34,117 nucleotides of DNA from Alphaproteobacteria bacterium (lineage in GTDB: Bacteria > Pseudomonadota > Alphaproteobacteria > Reyranellales > Reyranellaceae), in contig JAFAKN010000474.1 in the NCBI GenBank assembly GCA_019235415.1, positions 1 to 34,117 on the forward strand. Direction: 5' to 3'. Position 1 is the first letter of the stretch; each line of letters begins with the position of its first letter. Shown here one piece after another: positions 9,475 through 16,799 of the stretch. Below the pieces are notes generated by a model that was not told where the DNA came from, did no database searches, and worked only from the letters and a program-made list of their open reading frames with translations. The translations under genes were made by a program, and so were the position numbers.

Positions 9475-10467
9475 ATGCGAATGATTCCCCGTCTTCCAAT
9501 CTTGGCCACCATCCCGCGCTCCGGCACGTGGTTTCTCCGGTATGCCGTCGCCTTTCTCGCACATCTCGATCGCGGAGGCCGCATCGACAACCGCTTGACG
9601 GGGCGGATCATCGGCGACCCGCATGGCCCACCGTTCGATTTTTCACGATTGAGCGGCGGCCCCTTGTTCTACGTGCGTGGTACGATGCCCGTGGACTTGC
9701 TGTTCGTGGGCCACACGGTCTGCCCCGGTTTTGCACGGGAAGCGTTAACGCATCCATGGTGGCCGCGGACGTCGTTCCACGTGCGTGGCTACGACTATCT
9801 CCACGAGGGCTTCGACTACGCTTGCACCCCCGTTGATCTTGCACCCTATCCGCATGCGCCGTTGCGGGTGTCGACGCTGGAGCGCGACGCTCGCAAGGGG
9901 CGCGCTGCGCGGATCGCGCTGGTGTATCGCAACCCGATCGATCAGGCAGCCTCGTACTACTGGTACTGCCAGAATCACAGGGACTCTACGTACAACTCGA
10001 TCGGCGGACGGCCGCTGTCAGGCATGTCCTTCGGCGACTATCTGTTCGGCCATGCTTTGCCGTCCTATGCCAAGCAACTCATCTCTTATCAGCACATGGC
10101 GTTGCACCACCCGACGCTGGTTCGGCTGTTTTCGTACGAAGGGCTAATGCGTGCGCCTGTGCGCGGCATGACGGCGATCCTCGACCATCTCGATGGCACG
10201 TCGCGCGACCGGCCGTCCCTGCGTGACGCTGTCCGCCTGGCCCAGCGCGATCACTTGAAGGCCGTCGAACGCACGCTCGGGCGATCGCTCGACGGCACGC
10301 GGCGCGATGACTGCGGCCATATGCGTCACCGCTTCGTGCGCAGCGCAGACCGGCAGCATGCGGCATCGCTGCGCGGCCAGGCGATCGAGACGCTGGAGTG
10401 GCTCGGCATCGACACGGCTTTGCTCGAGTGGCCCGAGGTGGAGCAGCAAGCCGCTCACGCGGCATGA
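9475..10467 (+). CDS. Sulfotransferase-domain protein
   Basis: A 330-residue protein. The 5'-phosphosulfate-binding loop is seen as TIPRSGTWFLRY (residues 12-23), the bacterial form of the PKSGTTW motif. The 3'-phosphate-binding segment is ALVYRNPIDQAASYY (residues 148-162) with the conserved Arg and Ser. It is therefore likely to transfer sulfate from PAPS to an unknown acceptor in the cytoplasm. No signal peptide is evident. ATG codons at 9475 and 9481 are both possible starts. No other sulfation genes (cysD/N/C) are nearby, so it looks like an isolated accessory function. The 3' end overlaps the convergent iclR-family gene by 13 bp. Confidence 0.82.
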   Translation: MRMIPRLPILATIPRSGTWFLRYAVAFLAHLDRGGRIDNRLTGRIIGDPHGPPFDFSRLSGGPLFYVRGTMPVDLLFVGHTVCPGFAREALTHPWWPRTSFHVRGYDYLHEGFDYACTPVDLAPYPHAPLRVSTLERDARKGRAARIALVYRNPIDQAASYYWYCQNHRDSTYNSIGGRPLSGMSFGDYLFGHALPSYAKQLISYQHMALHHPTLVRLFSYEGLMRAPVRGMTAILDHLDGTSRDRPSLRDAVRLAQRDHLKAVERTLGRSLDGTRRDDCGHMRHRFVRSADRQHAASLRGQAIETLEWLGIDTALLEWPEVEQQAAHAA

Positions 10468-11222
10468 TCTCTCCTTAGGTGTGCGTTCGCGTCGTTCGCT
10501 ATCGCACGCGCTACGGCCGCAAGACGCCGCGCGTACCTCGCGGCAACCTGGTCCTCGCTCATGGCGGAACGGGGAAAGCGCATGGAGAGACTGCCCAGGA
10601 TGCGCTGGCGATGGCGGATCGGCACTGCCATGCCGTGGATCCGAGTCATCCGGGGCGACGCCGTGAAGGCGAATCCCGCGGCGCGCACGGTTTCGAGCAC
10701 CGAACGCAGCGCCGCTTCCTGGCGCGGTGCCAGCCCACCGATGTCCTGCAGGACGGCCCGGCGCTCCGCCTCGCCGCAGAAGGCGAGCCATACCCGGCCG
10801 AGCGCGCTCGCCAGCACAGACCGGCGGCTGTTCAAGCCGGCGCCCTCGAACGACATCGGACTTTCCGGCGCCGTCGAATGGCGGATGGTAATGGCGCCGT
10901 GGCTCAATGTCGCGAGGTAGAGCGGCCAGCCGTGCTCGGCCGTGAAGCGGCTCATGTGCGGAATGGCGGCATCGACCAGATGGTCGACGAAACGGATCGA
11001 CCCGGCCAGTCCGAGGACCCGATCGGTGAGCCGATAGCCGTGCTGGCGCGATACGCGCTGGGCGTAGCCGAGCGCCGCCAGGGTGTGCAGCAGGCGCACG
11101 ACCGTCGGCCGGGGCAACCCGGTCTCCTGCACCAGCAGAGAAAGCGTCGTCGTGCGCCGCCGGCTCAACGCCTCGAGCAGTGCAAAGCTGCGGCGTACGG
11201 GCTCGATGACGGCAGCGGGCAT
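10455..11222 (-). CDS. IclR-family transcriptional regulator
   Basis: About 255 residues from ATG 11222 (MPAAVIEPVRRSFALLEAL). The N-terminal winged helix-turn-helix has the family pattern: LSLLVQETGLPRPTVVRLLHTLAALGYAQR followed by YRLTDRVLGLA. The C-terminal half is the IclR effector-binding domain, with the usual LNSRRSVLASALGRVWLAF and GGLAPRQEAA segments and the end of the fold around GMAVPIRHRQRILGSLSMRF. A further in-frame ATG at 11282 would add 20 arginine-rich residues; I prefer 11222, where family similarity begins. The gene is divergent from the TauD-type dioxygenase across 196 nt containing two dyads, so it probably controls that gene and itself. Confidence 0.88.
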   Translation of the reverse strand: MPAAVIEPVRRSFALLEALSRRRTTTLSLLVQETGLPRPTVVRLLHTLAALGYAQRVSRQHGYRLTDRVLGLAGSIRFVDHLVDAAIPHMSRFTAEHGWPLYLATLSHGAITIRHSTAPESPMSFEGAGLNSRRSVLASALGRVWLAFCGEAERRAVLQDIGGLAPRQEAALRSVLETVRAAGFAFTASPRMTRIHGMAVPIRHRQRILGSLSMRFPRSAMSEDQVAARYARRLAAVARAIANDANAHLRRDHAA

Positions 11223-11275
11223 GGGCGAGCGACTCGAAAGTTGTTGGGACCACGGGCGTCTTGCCCATCTCATCC

Positions 11276-11356
11276 GGCGCATTCACATGCGCCTGAAGCG
11301 GGCCAGAGGCCGGGGCGCCAGAAGACCCTATCGCAAGCGAGTCCGCAATACGGACT
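11276..11356. promoter_or_regulatory. Two dyads between iclR-type and tauD-type genes, candidate IclR operators
   Basis: Dyad 1 is GGCGCAT-TCAC-ATGCGCC at 11276-11293. Dyad 2 is AGTCCG-CAATA-CGGACT at 11340-11356. Dyad 2 has the short 15-17 bp palindromic form with a CGCAAT-like core seen at operators of several proteobacterial IclR regulators. Both lie in the 196-nt region shared by the two divergent starts. Binding by the adjacent regulator is inference. Confidence 0.5.
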
Positions 11357-11418
11357 TTTGCACCTTTCGCGGGACGCGCCGGCGAGGCCGGCTTATGCTT
11401 GCGGCCCAGGAGGAACAC

Positions 11419-12258
11419 ATGGCCTATCAGACGATCGAGGTGCGCAAGCTCACGCCGACCATCGGCGCCGAGATTTTCGGCGTCGACCTTGCCCAGCCGC
11501 TCGGCAACCAGCAGTTCCAGGAGGTGCACGATGCGCTCATGGACAATCTGGTGATCTTCTTCCGCGAGCAGACGATGACAATCGAGCAGCACAAGGCGTT
11601 CGGCCACCGCTTCGGGCCGCTGCACACCCATCCCAACGCGCCGATCGCGTTCGCCGAGCATCCGGAGATCCTGGTCATCAAGGCCGACGAGAAGTCCAAG
11701 CGCGTGGCCGGCGAGGAATGGCATTCCGATGTGTCGTGCGATCCGGAGCCGCCGATGGGCTCGATCCTCTACCTCACCGAGGTGCCGCCCGATGGCGGCG
11801 GCGATACGCTTTTTGCGAACATGTACCGCGTCTACGAGACGTTGTCGGAGCCGATCAAGCGCCTGCTCGTCGGGCTCACCGCGCTGCACGACAGCAGCAA
11901 GGCGCACTACTACCGCGTGAAGGCCAAGGACCGCGACGACATCGCCTTCCCCAACGCCGAACACCCGATCGTGCGCACCCACCCGGTGACCGGCCGCCAG
12001 GCGCTGTTCGTGAACCGCGGCTTCACCTTGCGCATCCCGCAGCTGCGCAAGAACGAGAGCGACGCGCTGCTCGAGATGCTCTATCGCCACATCGAGACGC
12101 CGGAATTCCACTGCCGCTTCAAGTGGCAGCCCAACTCGGTCGCCTTCTGGGACAACCGCGCCACCCAGCACCATGCGATGTTCGACTACTTCCCGCACCG
12201 CCGCTACGGCCATCGCGTGACGGTGTGCGGCGACAAGCCGTTCTATCGAACGGCCTGA
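11419..12258 (+). CDS. TauD/TfdA-family Fe(II)/2-oxoglutarate dioxygenase
   Basis: A 279-residue non-heme iron dioxygenase. The metal-binding HxD is in EEWHSDVSCDPEPP. The distal His is in WDNRATQHHAMFDY, and the 2-oxoglutarate-binding Arg is in YGHRVTVCG near the end. VFFREQ-like LVIFFREQTMT and the GGDTLFANMYRVYETLS block are typical of the taurine/alpha-ketoglutarate dioxygenase group. The substrate may be taurine, another sulfonate, or an aryloxy or alkyl compound; it cannot be fixed without the associated transporter. The start is ATG 11419 with a strong AGGAGGA at 11408-11414. It is divergent from the IclR gene, its probable regulator. A short in-frame remnant follows the stop codon. 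Confidence 0.9.
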   Translation: MAYQTIEVRKLTPTIGAEIFGVDLAQPLGNQQFQEVHDALMDNLVIFFREQTMTIEQHKAFGHRFGPLHTHPNAPIAFAEHPEILVIKADEKSKRVAGEEWHSDVSCDPEPPMGSILYLTEVPPDGGGDTLFANMYRVYETLSEPIKRLLVGLTALHDSSKAHYYRVKAKDRDDIAFPNAEHPIVRTHPVTGRQALFVNRGFTLRIPQLRKNESDALLEMLYRHIETPEFHCRFKWQPNSVAFWDNRATQHHAMFDYFPHRRYGHRVTVCGDKPFYRTA

Positions 12259-12366
12259 TGCTCTCGCGCCGGCGATTTCGAGCAGACAGCGGCGGCGCTG
12301 GCCGCCGAGCACCAGCGCCTGGGCCGGCTGATCCAGCAGCTGGGCATCAAGGCCGACGGCGCCTAA
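12259..12366 (+). pseudogene. C-terminal remnant resembling a Bug/TctC-type solute-binding protein
   Basis: Directly after the dioxygenase stop, the same frame stays open for 35 codons to a TAA. It encodes AGDFEQTAAALAAEHQRL followed by GRLIQQLGIKADGA. That pattern of an acidic helix with AEHxRxGxxIxxxGIKAD is what I associate with the extreme C-terminus of tripartite-tricarboxylate (Bug family) periplasmic binding proteins. No start codon with a ribosome-binding site and no N-terminal part are present, so I read it as the decayed tail of a lost gene, perhaps the importer for the dioxygenase substrate. Chance coding-like sequence is the alternative. Confidence 0.45.
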
Positions 12367-13121
12367 AGCCGGGACACCCGGCGGCCGGCGCGTCTGCGGC
12401 CGAACCAGAGCCAGACCGAAGCGACGATCAGCAAGCCGAAGGCGATCGGCCCGTGCGGGCTGGCATGCGCGGTTTGCAGCTCCCAGCCGAAGGCTACCAG
12501 CACCGCCATGTTCAGCCAGCCCGCGCGCCCCGAGGCCAGGAGCGCCACCGCGATCAGCACCGATGCCGCAAAGGCGGCCCATGAGGCGGTCAGGCTGACG
12601 AAGGAGCCGATGCCGCCGATCAGCGGATCGACCCACGTGGTGTTGAGCACCAAGGCCACGCCCTCGACCTGCTGCGGGGTGAGCTTGCCGTCCGCCACCA
12701 GCTGCTCGACCACGAGGATCGTCTTGCCAAGGCCGATGCCGCCGATCGCATCCAGCACCGTGAAGTAGATGGCCATCACGAAGATGGCGACGCGCGCCAG
12801 CCCGGCCGATACCACGGCGGCCATGCCGTCCTTCGCGCCGATGCCGTCGACCGTCAGCCACAGCCCGACCGCCACCAGTCCGACCAGCGGTGTCTGGATC
12901 ATGTGCAGCACCAGCCACCAGTGCGGCCCGGGATAGTCGATGGCCCAATATTGCTGGTCGTGCTCGGCATGCGACAGGAATTGGAACATCCCGAGGTGCG
13001 TGAAGCCCGATGGATGGAACAGCTCGATGGAAAGCAGCACCGCCGGCGCCAACACCAGGCAGACCCACCACAGGATGCGCTTGATCCAGGACGGATCGCG
13101 CTCCGAATCAAATGCCGCCAA
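12363..13121 (-). CDS. Hypothetical integral membrane protein
   Basis: A 252-residue protein with about five or six membrane helices (roughly residues 14-36, 68-91, 103-130, 158-185, 190-206 and 222-242). A conserved-looking polar stretch between helices 1 and 2 contains HAEHDQQYWAIDYPGPHWW, rich in His and aromatic residues, which could bind metal or heme. I do not recognise the family. The start is TTG 13121, chosen because GGGGGAG lies 6 nt upstream and no ATG is available in frame. The C-terminus is arginine-rich. The stop overlaps the end of the remnant on the other strand. The 146 nt up to ygfZ (13122-13267) probably hold divergent promoters; I see no clear motif. Confidence 0.75.
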   Translation of the reverse strand: MAAFDSERDPSWIKRILWWVCLVLAPAVLLSIELFHPSGFTHLGMFQFLSHAEHDQQYWAIDYPGPHWWLVLHMIQTPLVGLVAVGLWLTVDGIGAKDGMAAVVSAGLARVAIFVMAIYFTVLDAIGGIGLGKTILVVEQLVADGKLTPQQVEGVALVLNTTWVDPLIGGIGSFVSLTASWAAFAASVLIAVALLASGRAGWLNMAVLVAFGWELQTAHASPHGPIAFGLLIVASVWLWFGRRRAGRRVSRL

Positions 13122-13267
13122 TGCCAGCTCCCCCCGCTTCGGCCGAAGCCAACATAGCCGAAGGGACCGCGGGCGTCGCTCAAGATTGGTGAGCAGGCCA
13201 CAGGCTGGCTTCCCTCACCATCTCCTGCTGCTTGCCAACCGCCGCGCCAGGCCCCAAGTCTTGCGGC

Positions 13268-14131
13268 ATGTCGGGATTGTCATTCAGCCTTCTTCGCCAT
13301 CGTGGCGTGCTGGCGGTCGGAGGGCCGGACCGCATCGCCTTCCTGCAGGGCCTGATCTCCAACGACACGACCAAGGTGGCTCCGGGAACCGCGATTTGGG
13401 CCGCATTGCTGACTCCGCAGGGCCGCTTCCTCAATGAGATGTTCGTGGCCGACAGCGGCGGCGACACGCTCCTGCTGGAGACCGAGCACGACCGCGCGCC
13501 GGCGCTCGCCAGGAAGCTCACGCTCTACAAGCTCCGCTCCAAGGTGACGATCGAGGACCGCAGTGCAGCCCTGGAGGTCGCTGCCGTATTCGGTGCGCCA
13601 CAAGCCGCCCCGCCACGGCTAGCGGGGGTCGTCGCCTTTGCCGACCCGCGCCTGCCCGAGCTCGGTTATCGCCTGATCGGCGCCTCGGGCACGCTCGAGT
13701 CCGCGCTCGCCGCGCACGGCCTGACGCCGGCGCCGTTCGAGGCATACGATGCGCTGCGCTTAAAGCTCGGCGTCCCCGATGGCAGTCGTGACCTGCCGGT
13801 CGAGAAAGCCCTGTTGCTGGAGAACGGCTTCGACGAGCTGCACGGCGTCGACTGGAACAAGGGCTGCTACATGGGCCAGGAGCTGACGGCGCGCACCAAG
13901 TACCGTGCGCTGATCCGCAAGCGCCTGTTGCCTGTCAGCATCGAGGGCGATGTGCCCGCACCCGGAACATCGGTCCAGATGGACGGCAAGGACGTCGGCG
14001 AGCTGCGCTCCGGCTCGGGTGGGCGCGCGCTCGCCTTGCTGCAGCTCGACGCCGTGCGCAGCGGCGTTCCCCTCAGCGCCGATGGCCGCCGGGTCAGTCC
14101 CGAAATTCCGCAGTGGCTGCAGCTCGCGTAG
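13268..14131 (+). CDS. ygfZ: Folate-binding protein YgfZ (Fe-S cluster assembly/repair factor)
   Basis: A 287-residue protein of the GcvT-like tetrahydrofolate-binding fold. The YgfZ signature is intact: NKGCYMGQELTART at residues 197-210, with the conserved Cys200. The N-terminal FLQGLISNDTTKV and LTPQGRFLNEMFV match the family. YgfZ assists in maintaining certain [4Fe-4S] enzymes such as MiaB in the cytoplasm. I take ATG 13268 (MSGLSFSLL) because the conserved domain starts there; an in-frame ATG at 13232 would add 12 residues. A copy of repeat family B follows 7 nt after the stop and can fold into a long hairpin, so it may end the transcript. Confidence 0.92.
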   Translation: MSGLSFSLLRHRGVLAVGGPDRIAFLQGLISNDTTKVAPGTAIWAALLTPQGRFLNEMFVADSGGDTLLLETEHDRAPALARKLTLYKLRSKVTIEDRSAALEVAAVFGAPQAAPPRLAGVVAFADPRLPELGYRLIGASGTLESALAAHGLTPAPFEAYDALRLKLGVPDGSRDLPVEKALLLENGFDELHGVDWNKGCYMGQELTARTKYRALIRKRLLPVSIEGDVPAPGTSVQMDGKDVGELRSGSGGRALALLQLDAVRSGVPLSADGRRVSPEIPQWLQLA

Positions 14132-14138
14132 ACCGGTA

Positions 14139-14207
14139 TGTCATCCCGAGCGCAGCGAGGGATCCTTAGGGAGAGAGCAAGGATCCCTCGCTTCGCTCGG
14201 GATGACA
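14139..14207. repeat. Palindromic repeat family B, copy 1
   Basis: A 69-nt element whose ends are TGTCATCCCGAGCG and its mirror CGCTCGGGATGACA, with the inner GAGGGATCC/GGATCCCTC also paired, so it forms one long hairpin. Near-identical copies are at 21601-21669 and 24996-25063. When translated it gives the HPERSEGS and LASLGMT strings often seen as repeat-derived fragments in annotated proteins. It lies between ygfZ and the TPR/barrel gene. Confidence 0.88.
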
Positions 14208-14285
14208 AGGGGGAGCCATCCCTCGTTCGGACCGTTCACAGGATCCGTTGCCTTCCACATCTGTCCGCGTGTAAATGCAAAGCGT

Positions 14286-15617
14286 ATGCGGATTCTTAGA
14301 CTGGCTGTCGCCATGGTGGGGTTGGCGATGGCTGAGCCTGCGGTTGCGCAGCAATCGCCGCCCCCCGACACGCAGGCAGCCTACGATGCCGCCTTCCAGG
14401 AAACGTTGAAGAAGCCGTCCGACCCCAAGACATTGCTGAAGTTCGCCGAGCTTGCCGTGCAGGTCGGCAATCTCGAAGGCGCGATCTCCGCCCTCGAACG
14501 CCTGCTGGTGATCAACGGCAACCAACCCTCGGTCAAGCTCGAGCTCGGCGTCCTGTACTACCGGCTCGGCTCTTACGAAGCGGCCCGCACCTACCTCGAA
14601 AGCGCACGCCAGTCGGGCGGCGCCACGCCGGAAATCAAGGACAAGGCCGGCCAGTACATTGCCGACATCGACTCCCAGGTCGGCCGCTCGCAGTTCTCCG
14701 GCAGCGTGCTGAACGGCATCCAGTATTCGTCCAACGCCAACAGCGGGACGGCGGGGGCACTGCAGTCGGTGGGGCCCAATGTGGTGACCACGCCCAACGT
14801 GTCCTCCCAGCCCGACTTCAATTACCTGTTGGCCGCGACCATCGATCACCGCTACGACCTCAATCGTCAGGACAATGGCGCTCTGGAGAGCGAGCTGCAG
14901 CTCTACATAACGCAGCAGTTCCAGGTGACGTCGGCAAACGTGCTGTTTGTCGACTTCACGACCGGCCCCCGCACCTCGCCCTTCGAGAGCGGCCTCTTGA
15001 GCAACCTCACGATGCGCCCCTTCGTCACCGGCCGCTATGTGGCGGTCGGCAACATGCCGAGCTACTGGGCATGGGGCGGCGGCATGGAAGGCGGCACGCC
15101 GATCACCAGCCAGATGCAGGCGACACTGGCGGTGTTCGGTCGGCGGCGCGAATTCCTGAACAACCCGACCGTGCCGACCAACAACGAGGGCTCCGGCAAC
15201 GAGGGTGTCGTATCGAGCTCGTTGCAGGTGGCGCTGACGCCCGCCATGACGCTCACCTTGAGTGGCCTCTACACCCGCTTCATCGCCAGCGTGCCCGCCC
15301 AGTCCTATGGCGAGATCGCCTTGGGCGGCACCATGGAGGTGCGCTTCGACGATCCCCTCGGCATCAACGGCCGCACCTGGGCGATCACGGCGAGCGGCGG
15401 CATCGCCCAGGCCACCTACGACCAGCCTGACCCGACGGTCAATCCGACGATTGCCCGCTCCCAAAATGACGTCAATCTCGGCCTCGTTTTGGCCATACCC
15501 ATGACCGAATCCCTCGCTCTTGTTGGCCAGGTGAACTATTTTGAGCGCTCGGCGTCGCTCAGCACCTACTCGTACAACGCCCTTACGGCGCTGGTCGGGG
15601 TCGGTTGGAGATTTTGA
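14286..15617 (+). CDS. TPR plus outer-membrane beta-barrel protein (Slam/DUF560-like architecture)
   Basis: A 443-residue exported protein. A signal peptide covers residues 1-22 (MRILRLAVAMVGLAMAEPAVA, cleavage before QQ). Two TPR-like helical repeats span about 48-115 (LLKFAELAVQVGNLEGAISA and VKLELGVLYYRLGSYEAART). From about residue 136 the sequence becomes alternating and aromatic-ended, with QYSSNANSG near the first strand and a terminal Phe (VGVGWRF), as in outer-membrane barrels. This TPR-then-barrel order is that of Slam-type (type XI secretion) translocons, which move proteins encoded beside them across the outer membrane. I cannot confirm the DUF560 family by eye. The start is ATG 14286. 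The secreted FecR-domain protein follows after 10 nt, suggesting a functional pair. Confidence 0.8.
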   Translation: MRILRLAVAMVGLAMAEPAVAQQSPPPDTQAAYDAAFQETLKKPSDPKTLLKFAELAVQVGNLEGAISALERLLVINGNQPSVKLELGVLYYRLGSYEAARTYLESARQSGGATPEIKDKAGQYIADIDSQVGRSQFSGSVLNGIQYSSNANSGTAGALQSVGPNVVTTPNVSSQPDFNYLLAATIDHRYDLNRQDNGALESELQLYITQQFQVTSANVLFVDFTTGPRTSPFESGLLSNLTMRPFVTGRYVAVGNMPSYWAWGGGMEGGTPITSQMQATLAVFGRRREFLNNPTVPTNNEGSGNEGVVSSSLQVALTPAMTLTLSGLYTRFIASVPAQSYGEIALGGTMEVRFDDPLGINGRTWAITASGGIAQATYDQPDPTVNPTIARSQNDVNLGLVLAIPMTESLALVGQVNYFERSASLSTYSYNALTALVGVGWRF

Positions 15618-15627
15618 GGCGGGGATC

Positions 15628-16683
15628 GTGAGACACTTTAGCATTGCGGCGCTGCTGGCCTCGGCGGCCACAGGCGTCTTGCCGTTGGCCGCCGCGCAGG
15701 CGGGCGTCGGCGTCACGTCCGTGGTCGACGGCAGCCCGATCGGCCAAGATCAATCCGGATCCGAGCGCATCCTTCGCGTCGGCCGCGATATCAAGCAGAA
15801 CGAACGGGTCGTGACGAAGGCCGACGACCGGGCGCACCTTGTGTTCCTCGACGGCACGTCGATCACGCTGGGGCCCGACAGCGAGCTTGTGATCGACAAG
15901 TTCGCCTACGATCCGGACAAGAAGTCGGGCGACATGGCGCTCACCGTCACGCGCGGCACGTTCCGCTTCGTCGGCGGCGCGATCAGCAAGCAGAACGAGG
16001 TCGTGATCAACACGCCGACGGGGGAGCTGGGCATCAGCGGCGGCATCGCTACGGCCAGCGTGACGCCCGCCGGCACCACGGCCAATTTCCTGTACGGCAC
16101 GTCGCTGCGCGCCACCAACCAGGGCCTCACCCAAACGGCGACACGCGCCGGCTCGCAGATCGCCATCCCGTCGGGCGGCGCACCGAGCGCGGCGTCGGTC
16201 ATCGGCCCGGGCGCTCTGCCCGGTAACACCGCACTCGAGCACCAGGGCCCTCCCTCCACCCAGTCTACCCAGGCCATCCCTCGCCGCACCGCGAGGCAGC
16301 TCAATCAGGCGCTCAGCCAGCCCGGCACCTCGACCGACAACGCCGATCCGACGCCCACCGCTGCCTCGCCGAACGCCAATGACACCTCGAATACGGACGT
16401 CGGATCGGCGACGCCGGGCGACCAGGTTGTGCGGGACTCGGTTCTCGCCAAGCGCAACTCCGGCCTGTCACCTTCGCAGGCGCGGCTGCCGATCAAGGTC
16501 GAGGGAGAACAGGCCTCACTGGGGCATCAGAGCAAGGCCGCGGCGCCGGCCGGGTCGGCGGCGCCCACCGTGCCGCATGGCCTCGCCTCGCCGCACGGCA
16601 GCCCGACGCAGAAGGCGACCGCGACTCACTTTGCCGCCGTTGCCAAGACCACGGCCGCGCAGAGCGTGACGACCAAGCGGTAA
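15628..16683 (+). CDS. Secreted FecR-domain protein
   Basis: A 351-residue protein from GTG 15628, with GAGGCGGGG just upstream. The N-terminal hydrophobic signal sequence ends near AAAQAG, with no lipobox Cys. Residues about 45-140 form a FecR domain: LRVGRDIKQNERVVTKAD, AHLVFLDGTSITLGPDSEL and VTRGTFRFVGG. The following VINTPTGELGISGGIATASV is the usual continuation in free-standing FecR proteins. The C-terminal 200 residues are low complexity, rich in Ala, Ser, Thr and Pro, and probably disordered. There is no transmembrane helix and no N-terminal anti-sigma segment, so it is not a classical FecR regulator. Its close linkage to the TPR/barrel gene suggests that it is that protein's cargo or periplasmic partner. 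Confidence 0.8.
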   Translation: MRHFSIAALLASAATGVLPLAAAQAGVGVTSVVDGSPIGQDQSGSERILRVGRDIKQNERVVTKADDRAHLVFLDGTSITLGPDSELVIDKFAYDPDKKSGDMALTVTRGTFRFVGGAISKQNEVVINTPTGELGISGGIATASVTPAGTTANFLYGTSLRATNQGLTQTATRAGSQIAIPSGGAPSAASVIGPGALPGNTALEHQGPPSTQSTQAIPRRTARQLNQALSQPGTSTDNADPTPTAASPNANDTSNTDVGSATPGDQVVRDSVLAKRNSGLSPSQARLPIKVEGEQASLGHQSKAAAPAGSAAPTVPHGLASPHGSPTQKATATHFAAVAKTTAAQSVTTKR

Positions 16684-16799
16684 CCGGCTCGTTTTCCGAG
16701 GCACCGCGGGCGTCCCGCGCGCGGTCCTTCGAGGCCCCTAGCCCCTTCCCTCCTGCAGGCTTAAGGTCTGCGGCTTTCGAGCGTGGAGGAGGCCGCCCT

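Noticed and set aside
10479-12584. A 701-codon plus-strand open frame
   Set aside because: It overlaps the IclR and dioxygenase genes in the wrong frame. The dioxygenase frame has a strong ribosome-binding site and all the iron ligands.
10144-13071. A 975-codon minus-strand open frame
   Set aside because: It passes through the sulfotransferase, IclR, dioxygenase and membrane-protein genes in the wrong frame. Its residues are repetitive Arg/Ala/Gly with no domain.
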